Of a DNA stretch of 64,000 nt, positions 11,771 through 23,257 are shown piece by piece. Below the pieces are notes generated by a model that made no database searches, had not been told where the DNA came from, and saw nothing but the letters and a program-made list of their open reading frames with translations. A program made the position numbers and the translations under genes. How positions within the stretch are numbered: the first letter of the stretch is position 1; each line of letters opens with the position of its first letter. Source of the stretch: Macrobrachium rosenbergii (Eukaryota > Arthropoda > Malacostraca > Decapoda > Palaemonidae); contig NC_089743.1 in the NCBI RefSeq assembly GCF_040412425.1, positions 89,393,471-89,457,470 of the forward strand. The letters are read 5' to 3'.

Positions 11771-13360
11771 TAGCTCCTTTAGCTTGGAATGTCTCTCTGG
11801 TATGTTGCTCAATGAAAAGCTTAAAATCATGGGTTGTAGCTTTCTCCGTTTCAATCAGTAAAATATGGATCTATGGCGTCAACTCGTTATGAAAAAGCAA
11901 TTTTCAGCATCTCTCATTTCTCGGGTAATTTTTCTCTGTGAATCCAATGTTTCTTACCTTCTTACATTTTCCCTTGGTGAATTATATATCCTGCCTGATA
12001 ATTTATGCGTGTATGGTTCATAGTTGCAGTTCATTATTCTGTTCTGGTGATTATCGTGATATGCTTTGATCAGGCAGTATATCTGCTTGATTCCTTACGG
12101 ATTTTGTTGTTGACGAACTGACTCTGGTGCTTTGTCATATATATTTCTTGGAGGATCTCTTAGAATTCGACTCTGGAATTGTGCTAAAGCAAAGATAACA
12201 AGGTCATGTTGATCACGCAGGCAAGCAAGGTTACGCAGAACAGTTCCTGAATGCATGCACTGTTTTAGTATGTAAAAAGAATTTGAAACGGCTTAACTTT
12301 CACTTTCCCAGACATTTTGAGTCTAAATCCAAATTTAAGATTGCCATTTACAACTTCTATAAGGGAAGATTTTTATTTGATCGTCTCTGTTCTTGCTAGC
12401 AACATGATGTGGTCGATTGTCTTTCTTCGTCAATTAGAAGTTTTTAATATTGGAGAAATTTTCCTCAGTGGTCTAGTTTGGATTTACTCTCGTGTATCCC
12501 TTTCATTGAACTCATTTATCTGTTTTGTTATTTAAACGTTGTTTTGAATATCTGCCTTTTAATCATTTGTTTTGCAGTGTCTTAGTATCGAGGCAAATTT
12601 TCAGGACTACCTGGGGAACTGATTTTACATTATGTGATGGATACAGTGGTAGGAAAATGATATCCAGTGTAACTTGTGTCGTCAGCAATTTCAATGACTC
12701 CAAGCAAAAATATTTCACATGCGACAAGTAATAAGAAACTGCTATTCGTAAATTTTTTGCGTCACAGTACATCCATGTCTCGTAAATTAAGATGGTAAGG
12801 TCTGCATTTTCAATTTAAGTTGTCTCAATGACTTTTCCCCCCTGCTACTGCCAGCCTTTGGGATTTTCTTTCTCGCCCTTTTTTACCCTCTCTAATTGTC
12901 CTTGTTTTAGTCTTTATGTCTATCTCCTCCTTCCGGGTTAGAAGTAACTTGTGTTAAATCCTTTTGGCATCGTTTTTCTTCTTTGAGACAAGACCTTGAT
13001 TAAGGCAATTGGTCATTCCGTCCTATGTAACAGGAAAATATTATGGAAACTATCATTTAAGATTCAGTAAAGTTCAGTAAAGATATTGGCTCCCTTGTTC
13101 TCATAATGACGTGTTTGATAAATTAACCAGAATGCTGCTCGCATTAACCAAGTCCCGACCTATCTCAAAACATAATTTTAGAAACATTTCTCATAAAACA
13201 TACGAGATATAGATCTCGCAAACACGTTACATCGCCTGAACTGTTAAGCTAATTACACCTGATAAGCTGATACATTTTTAAATTTTAATACCTGTCTTTT
13301 TTCATGAGCCTGCAGCTTGGCATTGATTAATAGAGTAATTAGACTTTTTTTCCCCTCTAG
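11767..13360. other. No confident gene
   Basis: A 75-codon frame (12313-12535) follows an acceptor-like CACTTTCCCAG (to 12310). It could be a terminal exon, but AT-rich DNA gives frames of this length by chance. Nothing else is recognised. Confidence 0.3.
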
Positions 13361-13414
13361 CACAGAGCTCCTCTTAGCCTGCAGATCTACCCATCTCTAG
13401 CGTGCTGCAGAGAG
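13361..13414 (+). CDS. Possible internal exon, 54 nt (weak)
   Basis: An excellent polypyrimidine acceptor (ACTTTTTTTCCCCTCTAG to 13360) and a donor GTAATG (from 13415) bound 54 nt. The segment is open in phase 0 for 18 codons (start HRAPLSLQIYP). It is locally more GC-rich than its surroundings. The donor is non-optimal and the peptide is not recognised. Confidence 0.2.
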
Positions 13415-13784
13415 GTAATGGCTGCACTCTTGGTAATTCCATGAAAAAATGGGTGGAGCCATTGACAGAAAAATAGTGTTAGCGTACGTGAGAATGCACG
13501 AACGCCTACAAGATTTATAAGTTCCTGAGTTCTGTTTTACTGCACAGGCAGTTGAAGCTGGCAGTTGATGGTGTTTGGCTGGTGCTGTTTCGTATCCAAA
13601 CTACACATACTTCTGTGTAGTTGTTTTCGTTGTTCAGTTATCTGTTTTATGTTGTGAAGCTTTAAATCTTATCCTACATTCTCCGTATACAGTATTTGAA
13701 GCTGCCGAATTATCCTCTATGGAATGACACATTTTTACGCTATATCCTTCATTTTTTATAGTATGTTTAGCGTTGCGTTCGTTG

Positions 13785-13787
<3 letters not shown>

Positions 13788-13879
<92 letters not shown>
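13788..13879. repeat. (TA)n microsatellite
   Basis: About 90 bp of pure TA. Confidence 0.95.
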
Positions 13880-13881
<2 letters not shown>

Positions 13882-14496
13882 TGTATTTGTATGTATAATT
13901 TTATAGATACCCAATATGCCCATGTACGGTTTACAGACACTTATTTATGCATTCATCTGTTTTTACATATGCGTATTATGGACAGTGTAACACGGCTCTT
14001 CGTTCTTAACTGAACACGAAATGCATTTTTCAAAACGGGGAAAAAAATCAAAATTTCCTCGAAAGCAGGCTCTGTCGGTTATCTTCGATTTTGATGTTGG
14101 GTTTTAACTTTTTTCCCTTCCACGTTCTCTTCTTGAACTGTATACGGTTATGCACTGGAATCAGATTGTTGTCGGTCAAACCCAAACAGGTGGGGCCACG
14201 ATACACCCGTCTAGTTAACAATTACCAACTCTCCAACTTTGCCTTGACTCATGTTTATGCATGACCTGAGTGGGCCCTGTCTTGTGTTGGTTTTAAGCGC
14301 CAGAAATATTTAGAACTGGACAGAGATTTATTTTGGGGGGTGGGGAACGGTATGAACACCTTGTAAACAAGAGAACACGTGCACGCGGGTGTGTGAGTAT
14401 ATAGATTTGGATAAGAGTAGTACGCAATAATCCCCTTAATTATGTAAAGCTGATTGAAAGTCTCCATGGAATAAGTATATACTAAGTTAATATTGT
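13880..14496. other. No gene recognised
   Basis: Unique-looking sequence with short G and A runs near 14035 and 14335. A 70-codon frame on minus (14255-14467) is unremarkable. Confidence 0.3.
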
Positions 14497-14720
14497 TGGC
14501 GTCATGACAAACGAATTTGCAGTAAGTAGTAGGGTGCCGCAGGGAAATGTTATCTCCCCTTTGCTGTTTGTCCTTCTCGTGGATTTTATGATGTAGACGT
14601 GGGTGAAGATGGGAGAGAAGGTTTAGACTGCAGATTTAGAATACGAAGAGAGCGCTATCTTAACTGGCAAAACGCCACAATTGGTTTGCTAGGCGTGCTT
14701 AATGCAATGCTTCATATATG
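14497..14720 (+). pseudogene. Non-LTR retrotransposon reverse transcriptase fragment
   Basis: Plus-strand codons around 14531-14590 read RVPQGNVISPLLFVLLVDF. This is the RT motif usually written G-x-x-Q-G-x-x-x-S-P-L-L-F. A stop follows, and in another frame (about 14620-14670) the sequence reads ADLEYEESAILTG, the counterpart of the catalytic L-x-D-L-x-Y-A-D-D motif. Here YADD has become YEES and the two parts are in different frames. It is a dead fragment, most like RTE/Jockey-type LINE RT. No 5' or 3' end is visible. Confidence 0.7.
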
Positions 14721-15392
14721 TAGGGAGATGTACCCGAGATAAATCTAAGAAGAAGATTAGTAATTAAGACAGAGCATGCATAAAAGGATGAAATACTGCT
14801 AGACTGAGAGGGAATGAATGAGGTTAAGCTGAGATTTAGTGTAAGACCAGGAAGGGCAAATAAAACAGTAACTAGGTTAACAACATTTGGAAATCCATAA
14901 TTATGATTCTTGGCTGAAGTTACTAGCTACTTTTTGAAAGTTTACTTGTCACTGTATGTATGAGACAGATTAAGTAACCTTTTTTGGAACTGGGCAATAA
15001 TTATATTCACATCATATTATTTCAGGAGTCCGAGAGAATCTAGACTTTGTTAGCTATAATTTGTTTTAATTAAGAAAATGTCTTTCTAAATTAGTTTTTA
15101 AATTAACTACAGTCTTGTGCATTGGATTTTTGTATACTTAGGACAAAAACTGATGCCAGAAAGTGGCATATTTCATAGTGGATTTCAATCAATTAAAGCC
15201 CACTTAAATGTTTTGTGAAATTTAAAAAAGCTTTATTATTGTTTATAGATTGTTGATTGCATTGTAATGGCTCTTTTATTTATTTTCGGAGTAGATGCCT
15301 TTCCCCCCTCTTTTTCACGTTCCCAGAGTCCTCCGTGATATCGACTTTGCAGGGAGAGTATAATACATTATTATAATATTATTTAATGTTAA
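14721..15392. other. AT-rich DNA, no gene recognised
   Basis: May include further decayed sequence of the preceding LINE fragment, but I cannot support it. Confidence 0.3.
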
Positions 15393-15907
15393 GAGAAAGA
15401 ACTTTAGAACCTCGATGGCCAAGTCGGTTAGAGCAGCAGCTTCGGACTTCATAGAGGTCTGTGGCGCGTGTTCAAATCCACAGCCGACCAGTCAGAGAGG
15501 CGGAAACTTTGCTATCCGTGTAGACACCCCGGTATTATGTATGTAATCAATGGATAGGTTTGCTTAAAAGCAAATGGGTGTTACAGACTAATACACACAC
15601 AAACAAAGCCACTCCATCTAAAAACATAACAGACACCTCACACGTCTGGAACTGTCGATCTAACCGCTCAACATCTCCTCGCTGCTGGGAGAAGGGGGCC
15701 TGGTGACTGGTACGATACAAGTACACGCACTACCGGGGTCTAAGCAATGTCAGGCAGAGCAGCCGATCGAGACTGCGGTCTACCCCAAAGCCAAATCAAA
15801 GTCCTTCAAAAGAAGGCATCGTGCTTACCCCATACAAAAAATGGGGGAAAAAAACGCACGTTAAAAGTAAAAATAAAAAAAAAAAGAAGTTGGGAGAAAG
15901 AACTTTA
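15393..15907 (+). mobile_element. Complete tRNA-derived SINE with 14-bp target-site duplications
   Basis: Identical 14-bp direct repeats GAGAAAGAACTTTA lie at 15393-15406 and 15894-15907, with an insert of 487 bp between them. The insert starts with a tRNA-like head. Its A box is TGGCCAAGTCGG (15416-15427) and its B box GTTCAAATC (15470-15478), both good RNA polymerase III promoter matches. A non-tRNA body follows, containing a TTTGCTTAAAAGCAAA stem and a CCCCATACAAAAAATGGGG stem near the end, then an A-rich tail (15855-15889). Perfect duplications and a retained promoter suggest a fairly recent insertion by target-primed reverse transcription. I do not name the SINE superfamily. Confidence 0.9.
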
Positions 15908-17121
15908 TAAGTAAAGACACAAGTCCATGTTCAATGAATAAAAATTTGTTGAATGATTAACATCATTGACACGTTAATAACCTTACATTGAACACTCCTG
16001 ATGGATTCGTTTGGAAAATTAATGTAGCAATTGAAGATGCAAATAACCAGAGATAAGTCTACGTCACATACCCTCTTTGGCATAACTCAGATGCCCGGGG
16101 CAGCATTGTTTGCGCCTGGCCAGTGACCTGGGTGGTGGCCCCTTCGTCTCTGCCAAACAAGGTCATGGGACCGGCGATTATCTTGAGTGGCCAGTTTTAG
16201 TAGGTCTCTGCTTATAGTCAATGCATCCATCGATGGCTGATGATTTAGGAATGCGGGTAATAATGAGAGATGCGTACTTAGATAACCTTATCTTGACCAC
16301 CTGTTGTTACCATTGTTATTTAGTGTTTGTGGTAATTACATTACCTGCCTGAACTTAATTAAGTTCTGGGGCGGCACTTGCGTGAGTGAAGCTGTGATTG
16401 AATTACGCTGATTGAAAAGAGGTGGTTCGTGTCATTTAGAATGCTAGATAAGCCCTTCTGCAATATACTTAGCGTCGTGGCGAGATTCCCTGCAGCAAGG
16501 GTGGAGTTCCGCTTCGGGAGTTGGTTGACCATATAGAGAGCGTCTATTTAAGACCTTTTTTTTTTCACTTCTTCTTATTCTAATGCATTGGTATTCGCCT
16601 TTTGCGTCTGTTATACTCTTGAATATGTGTTTGTTGTTTTACTTTGTCTTGGGTTATTTTTTTCCCAAATTTAAACTTGTTTCAGCATTGTGTGCCAGTT
16701 TCGTTTTCCATGCCTTCGTTGATTGTCTCAGGATGTGCTTCTTAATGATATTTGGGGATGACATAGCTAACTTAATTTGAGTATTAATTTTGAGTTAACT
16801 GTGGGTCTGTGTCGGGCAGTAAAGCATCTGCGAAGTGCGATATGTGAGGAACACCTAAAACCGACAATAAATAAAGTAAAAAAAATTGGGAAGGAGAAAA
16901 TTGAAAGGTGGCGCAACTTAATAAATAGATAAGACAGTAAAATACATAATGGCTTGGTGAATAAGAATACGAACGTGGAATCTGAGAAGAAATATGAGAT
17001 AACGTGGGATAAGAGCTGACAAACATCTCATAAGGAAATGTGTGGTGCCGTTGCAAAGACAAAGAAGCCTCTCCCGTGTAACAAAACAAAGAATGATTTT
17101 GATGAGAGGTAGAAACCTGAT
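15908..17121. other. No confident gene
   Basis: The 16070-16330 stretch is more GC-balanced but has no recognisable domain. Frames at 16583-16780 (plus) and 16784-17089 (minus) are hydrophobic, short and unsupported. Confidence 0.3.
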
Positions 17122-17131
17122 ATCATCATCA

Positions 17132-17229
<98 letters not shown>

Positions 17230-17235
17230 TTTTTT
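17122..17235. repeat. (ATT)n then (ATTT)n microsatellite, probable LINE tail
   Basis: ATC/ATT repeats pass into ATTT repeats and end at the 3' boundary of the minus-strand LINE fragment that follows. They read as an (AAT)n tail of that element. Confidence 0.9.
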
Positions 17236-17572
17236 GGTCTATCACAGTCATCCTGTTCGACTGGGTGGTTTTTATAGTGTCGGGTTCCGGGTTGCATCCT
17301 GCCTCCTTAGGAGTCCATCACTTTTCTCACTATGTGCGCTATGTGCGCTGTTTCTAGTAGCACACTTTTCTGCATGAGTCCTGGAGCTACTTCGGCATCT
17401 AGTTTTTCCAGATTCCTTTTCAGGGATCTTGGGATCATGCCTAGTGTTCCTATGATTATGGGTACAATTTCCACAGTCATATTCCATATCCTTCTTATTT
17501 TTGTCTTTCTTTCTCATCTACTCTGGTGTCCCATGGTACTGCGACATCAATTATTTATTATTATTATTATTT
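17236..17572 (-). mobile_element. LINE 3' end, C-terminal RT-ORF fragment, copy 1
   Basis: On minus the sequence encodes AVPWDTRVDEKER, then after frame loss VPIIIGTLGMIPRSLKRNL, ending VRKVMDS and a stop. This is the conserved C-terminal block of a family of non-LTR retrotransposons (V-P-W-D-x-R-V, then V-P-I-I-x-G-x-L-G, then L-L-x-T-A-x-I-x-R-K-V). About 65 bp of 3' UTR (ending GACTGTGATAGACC) runs into (AAT)n. (ATT)n (17551-17572) also abuts the truncated 5' side. The copy at 30357-30726 is its close relative. Confidence 0.8.
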
Positions 17573-18086
17573 TAATAGAAAAATTAAAGGTTGAGGCATA
17601 AACTAGGTAAATTAGGTAGTGTATTTAGGTAAAATTTTTTATATGTATGGTCCCTCATGATAATATGATAGGCATCATTGGTTTTCCATAAGATTTTAAT
17701 TATGTTGTTTCCAGCTGAAGAAAAAAATTTTTCGTTCAAGATTGAAGAGCGTGACTTTTCATATCTGTAATTATTCAGAAGGTTATACTTTTGTATCTCT
17801 GCCATTTGGTTAAACCTTCATTTCTGCTGTGGATCAGCAGTTTAGATAATTTTTCAAGATATACTAGAGTTGATTATGGCTATAAAATTATCCATTTATA
17901 ATTCTCTCTCCCATTTTCAAGTGATTTGAGAAGTTTTTAATTTCCGCCTCTAGGTCGAAGATGACCAGAATTGTTTTGAGAATAATTTCTTGCCTGTAAT
18001 GATCTGTTTTCCTTTTTTTCCAGGTACGGTGCCTAAAATAAGATGGTGTTTGGAGAATACAGTTTCCTGGGTGTGAGTACCTACTT
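17573..18086. other. AT-rich DNA, no gene recognised
   Basis: May be further 5' parts of the LINE fragments on either side. No domain can be read. Confidence 0.25.
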
Positions 18087-18460
18087 TTGAGACATTTCCA
18101 AACTGGGAAGGGGGTTTTACTTAACTTACGCGGAAGCTTCATCATTGCGTTGAACCCACCTTACATACACTGCACCATTCCAGCTCTCTTGCACGCATTC
18201 TTGCCTCCACACTGTGGAGACCCTCCTTTCCGGCATCTTTTTCAAACATCTGTCCAGCTATTTCTAGGTCTTCCTCCTCTCCCAGTACTTCCGAATTGAG
18301 CACTCTAACCACTAACCTGTCATCCTCTATTCTTTCCACATGACTTGACCGTTTCAAAATGCTAATACATCTTTTCACCTGTGGTAACCCTTTTAGCACT
18401 TGGTGTAGTCTCACATATCTTGGGCTTTCAGTTCTTCTCATGCTACCTGTATTGCTCAGA
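18087..18460 (-). pseudogene. RTE-like LINE C-terminal relic
   Basis: The minus frame reads SSHVERIEDDRLVVRVLNSEV and later ARELEWCSVCKVG. This matches the usual order of RTE-type ORF C-termini: W-F-G-H-V-E-R-M-x-D-x-R-L-V-K-R-V, a basic RGRP-like segment (here frame-altered), and a closing R-x-x-W-R-x-x-V-x-G. No catalytic domain remains. Related relics lie at 21735-22010, 38690-39175 and 53690-53960. Confidence 0.65.
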
Positions 18461-19428
18461 CAGTTTATCTCTGCAGCTTCCTTCGTATTATATTTTATTT
18501 GAACGTTGCAGGAACTTATATTTTCTTTGATCTTCAGTTACATTGTTTATAATGGCTGGTTTAGATTGCAGTCAGTACGCGTTTCCTGTGAATGACGGTG
18601 TTTGTAATCACAAAGACGAGGTTTTGTAGACCTTCAAAATGATCATTCGTTGTTTGATTTATTCAGTGTATGCACTAACTGGCTCCTCCCCACCTTTTTT
18701 TCAAACTCAAGATTTATTACCTGTGAATTGAAGATTCTGATCAGCAACAGGTTCCTATTTTAATGAGCTCATTGAACTTTATGCAATTAAAGTCTGTAAA
18801 AAAAATGTCCCTGGCAAAAAGGGAAAACAAATTTGTTTTGACTATTGACTGATAATAGAAAAATACGTTTGAATCATTGAGATCGGGTCACCTTGAACAT
18901 TTTATTTCTCTATTACCTGAAATTTTTTTCCGAATTTCCAATGGCGTTTTGGGTTCCTGGAATGCGGGTGTAGGAATTACCCGACCTTACATAAACGCCT
19001 TGGTGAAACGCGGTTCGATTTCACAGTCATCATAAGGATATGTTACTTAGGACTCATTGTTGAAGGTACATTGTACAGAGCAGCATATTGCTATGTATAT
19101 CAAGAACTTCCTTCCCTCTTACAGTAATTCGACCTTTGAAAAATGAATAAATAGATAGATACATGGATACGTAAACGGACGTGCAACACAGCTGTTATGG
19201 AATAAAAATGGTAGTCCTTCTTTTAACGCTAATCATAGGTTTCATAATTTTCATGAAGACTGTATTATGTAAGTTATTTTGTACTCATACGAGAAGGATC
19301 GTGGATTCTAGATAAAACAAATGTCAAAAAGCCAGGAGGCCGTTCATAAAACGTTCACGAGTTGAAAAGTTAAAAGACTTTGTTCTCCACATTAATGTGA
19401 CCTTGGGGCTTATGGATGTGAACTCCCC
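18461..19428. other. No gene recognised
   Basis: AT-rich unique-looking sequence. Confidence 0.3.
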
Positions 19429-19436
19429 CCCCCCTC

Positions 19437-19497
<61 letters not shown>
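19429..19497. repeat. C-run plus (CT)n microsatellite
   Basis: A C-rich run (CCCCCCCCCCTCCTCC) followed by about 29 CT units. Confidence 0.95.
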
Positions 19498-19501
<4 letters not shown>

Positions 19502-19969
19502 GGACCTGGCAAATCGGCTGAACATGTTTTAGAATTAGATTGTCACAACTCTGTTATGGTAAAACAATACTTCAAACAAAATATTTTTCTTTCAACCTCA
19601 TACAGAGAATTCAAGCATACTGTATATTGATGTTTGCTTTCTTATCATTTATTTATTTATGAACACTGTATTTATACCTATATTGATTGTGATGATTTCC
19701 TTTTAGAAATAAATTACGGTATTTCTTAGTCATTCTTGAGACTAATGTCGTAGGATATTGGGTGAGCTGATAAAGATATATCGAAACTGAGCATGAAGAA
19801 CATTATCTAGAAAATGGCGTCCATTTGAATATAATGAAAGTCATTATACAAGTAAACTTCAGTAGTAATAAACGAATAATTTAGAAAAAAAATTAAGATT
19901 TGCTGTACGCACAGTCATACTAAGCCATCATTGATTTGGAAGGAAATTTTTGTAATGTGAATCTTGTAA
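19498..19969. other. No gene recognised
   Basis: AT-rich sequence without visible domains or repeats. Confidence 0.3.
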
Positions 19970-20026
<57 letters not shown>

Positions 20027-20043
20027 CATCATCTTATCATCAC

Positions 20044-20086
<43 letters not shown>
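19970..20086. repeat. Compound (AAT)n(ATC)n microsatellite
   Basis: About 18 AAT units then about 18 ATC units, the second class probably arising by T-to-C drift and expansion. Confidence 0.95.
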
Positions 20087-20501
20087 TGAGAACTGTTATT
20101 ATTTTTTTAAGTATATATACAGCCCTTGTCATTGTTCGCAATACTGTATGTGCCTCAATTAATTCTGAGGCGAGGTTTAGAGAGAAGACGAAATGTAAAT
20201 GAGAGAAAAGGTTTTCGGGGTTACGTCAACAGGAAGGACCTCTTTATGAGATCGTCTGGCCAGAAAGAGGAGACAGGTTCCCTAGCTCCTCTTCCAACTC
20301 CATTTTTTTCTTTGTTTCATAGGTAGCCGTCTTTGAAAGCGGCAGAATTGAAAAGTTGATAGTAGGAGAAGAAAGAACCATTTCACCATTATGTTCGTTT
20401 TGTATTGTTGGAAATTGTAGGTTACATTCGTGTATGAGAGCAATTTGTCTTTTCATTGAATCGGACATACCTAAGAAGCAAGAGAATTTCAGTTTATATG
20501 T
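20087..20501. other. No gene recognised
   Basis: Short frames on both strands (20126-20326 plus, 20244-20540 minus) have no recognisable motif. Confidence 0.3.
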
Positions 20502-20542
20502 AAAAACCTGTAGGGTAATTATACATACAATTATATACACTA

Positions 20543-20608
<66 letters not shown>

Positions 20609-20666
20609 CCGTAGGTTGATTGTCAAAGGCTTCAGTCTACAGATTCATTTACACAACTCAGTATTT

Positions 20667-20731
<65 letters not shown>

Positions 20732-20773
20732 AACCTGTACGGTAATTATACATACAATTATATATATATGTAG

Positions 20774-20841
<68 letters not shown>

Positions 20842-20899
20842 CCGTAGGTTGCTTGTCAAAAGGCTTCAGTCTACAAATTCATTATACAACTCAGTATTT

Positions 20900-20949
<50 letters not shown>
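20502..20949. repeat. Tandem duplication of a 225-bp unit with (TA)n and (GA)n
   Basis: Unit 1 (20502-20728) and unit 2 (20729-20949) each consist of AAAACCTGTA-GGTAATTATACA, a (TA)n array, a CCGTAGGTTG-TTGTCAAA block with GGCTTCAGTCTAC, a CAACTCAGTATTTTAGA block and a (GA)n array. The unique parts differ by only a few bases. The TA arrays are about 64 and 75 bp and the GA arrays about 57 and 48 bp, so the tracts diverge in length faster than the unique sequence diverges. Confidence 0.93.
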
Positions 20950-20951
<2 letters not shown>

Positions 20952-21734
20952 CACGTTTGCTAGTTTAACGCTAAAATTGATCCTTCACGATCCGAGCATT
21001 ACCAAGTGAGAAATAAACTGCTTACGCTTGGCCAATATGAAGTTTACACATGAAAGGATTAGAAGTAGGGGTAAATGCCTTGATGTTTATGTTGCCAGTA
21101 GAGACCAGTAAATTCGAGAAGAATGAGACAAGATTGTAAAGTTTATTATAAGAAGCAATAAGGGGAATTAATGTCCGGTGCATTGTAGTTTACTTATCAC
21201 ACGACGCAGACTGACACTCCTGTAGGTAGAATGAGAGACTGATTGTGCGCTTTGGTACGCAGACTGAAGAAAATTTATATTCAGTTTACTTAAGACATGA
21301 TGCTATGTTGCATAAAAAGTGTTGTGAATTTTTATTGTGTTCAGTGATAGGCAATGTGAGAGATAAAATATCAGAAACTTTTTTATCATTTACTGTGACA
21401 ATATAACTTCACTCGGAGTTAGTTTACACGCTGCTTTGGTCGCTTCGAGAGAAATATTGTAACAATCGCCTATTTTTATTTTCTGATTGTTTCAGCTATT
21501 ATCTTTATGGCGTCTCGCTATGCATTAGTTTTAGTGTCAAGTTAAAGAAAAAATTTTGATTTAATCTTGTTGAAAAGCAGGCTAATGTATTTTCTTTTAC
21601 CACTCGTAAATAAATTGGACATTATGGATGCTTACAAATTAGGCATTCACATTTTGATCAAATTTTGAGCGCTATTATTGTCTGCCTGGCTTTTAACAAA
21701 TACATAATTTAACTGCTAAATTGATGATGTACCC
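20950..21734. other. No gene recognised
   Basis: AT-rich sequence with no long frame or repeat. Confidence 0.3.
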
Positions 21735-22010
21735 CAACGCAGAAAAATGAAAGAGCACTAGCACCCAATGAGCAGCTCTCGAACTCCGGTACGAATGCTG
21801 CAAAATTCTTCTTAATCTTGCACATTCTCCAGCGCTTCCTGATTAATGAGGCTTTCCATCAGAATACCTTCTAGAACGGTCTTTCGTGATCTCCCTCTAA
21901 TTCCTCTTAAGGCCTCCAAATTATACGCCCCAGTCAACATTGAATCTTCTGCCGTTCTCTCCACGTGAACAAACTATCTATTCTATATTTTCACTTTTCA
22001 TAACTTGTAT
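21735..22010 (-). pseudogene. Decayed RTE-like LINE C-terminal fragment
   Basis: The minus strand reads FVHVERTAEDS, then GRSRKTVLEGILMESLINQEA across roughly 21820-21970. This is the same H-V-E-R ... R-G-R-P-R-K-T-W-x-x-G-x-K-E ... I-Q-E-A pattern as the other relics, with many substitutions. Confidence 0.55.
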
Positions 22011-22460
22011 CTTTTTGCATAAGTGCAACTTTCCTTGTTTCACTAAATCTGTGATTCATCTCATATCATCTTCATGGATTCCATTTGCCTATGTAGCATT
22101 CTTCTTGAACGTACGAACTATTAAACTTGAAGTACAACGGGAAAAGATACGAGAATTACTTTCTTGGATGTACTGAAAATTAGGTATATCACAAATTACA
22201 CGTTCATGGTGGGTAGAAAACTCCATTTTTCGACATAGTACATCACTTTCTCAAGTTATCATATTTCGTTGACGGATGGACGTGCAAGCAACATCTTCAC
22301 ATTCCCTAAAGATTAGTTCCTCAGAGTATAAGTTTACGAATTTTGAAATAATTGTCTTCCCTCAAATACCTCGGCTTCGTCGTTGAAGAGATGTTTATGA
22401 AATGAATATGGTTTTTTTCGAATCCCCAGTGAGATGCGCAAATAAACATATAACAATAAA

Positions 22461-22637
22461 ATGAATTGCATTGAGAGTATTAGTGAAACTTTAGGAAGAG
22501 ACAATCCTTTTGCTTTTAGCTACCCAGACATCACCGGAGCTACGGTTCAGTTACTACCATTTACGGGAAAAGCAAATATGCTCAAAGATGCAGCGACGGT
22601 TAGCAGTTATTTTCCTCATTGCAGCGGTTACACATAA
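22461..22637 (+). CDS. Small ORF, 58 codons, unrecognised
   Basis: ATG at 22461 has an A at position -3 (AATAAAATG). It opens 58 codons (start MNCIESISETLGRD) closed by TAA 22635-22637. Composition is balanced and not low-complexity, unlike most frames in this window; it contains YPDITGATVQLL and a Cys near the end. A TTTTGCTTTTAG inside it (to 22520) could also act as a splice acceptor, making the second half an exon. No signal peptide or domain is visible. It may be chance. Confidence 0.25.
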   Translation: MNCIESISETLGRDNPFAFSYPDITGATVQLLPFTGKANMLKDAATVSSYFPHCSGYT

Positions 22638-23043
22638 GTGTACAAGATAGCTCTCAAGGGGTGTCATGAACCTTATGTGGGTTTTAGGGGGGGAAAAACA
22701 CGGTCCGGGGAAGAACTAGTAAGGTATGCATGTAAAAATTCGTCCGTTTGTAATCGCGAACGCAGTACGGACCATGTATAAAATGAGATCCATCACAAAT
22801 TGTTTATTGAAATACGCGTCGTTTCAAAGGTTGCATACTTGAAGCCACTCTGATCAAGAATACTAACAGCGCCAACCAGTGTCAAGGGTCAAAAAGCCAA
22901 ATAAGATTGACCTTATCTTTTTGGACCCTGTTTTTAAGAGGATTATTGTTTTAGATCGTGGCCACCGGTAGAGATACTATACCCTGTGTTTACGCTCCCA
23001 TGTTCTCCCTTTTTGGTTTAAAAGATATTTTCCATCTTCCTTT

Positions 23044-23045
<2 letters not shown>
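22638..23045. other. No gene recognised
   Basis: A run of eight Gs sits near 22687. Nothing else is supported. Confidence 0.3.
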
Positions 23046-23131
<86 letters not shown>

Positions 23132-23132
23132 C

Positions 23133-23167
<35 letters not shown>

Positions 23168-23204
23168 CATACATACATATATATATATATACATATATAT
23201 ATAC

Positions 23205-23253
<49 letters not shown>
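23046..23253. repeat. Long (TA)n array with TACATA interruptions
   Basis: About 208 bp of TA with periodic TACATA interruptions. It abuts the outer end of the inverted Penelope-like copy. Confidence 0.95.

Positions 23254-23257
<4 letters not shown>

Noticed and set aside
12311..12535. Terminal exon after CACTTTCCCAG with a 75-codon open frame
   Set aside because: Frames of this length are common by chance in this AT-rich window, and there is no donor, partner or recognisable motif.
15411..15480. A functional tRNA gene
   Set aside because: The A and B boxes are good, but the acceptor stem is not closed and the sequence lies at the head of a 487-bp insert with target-site duplications, so it is a SINE.
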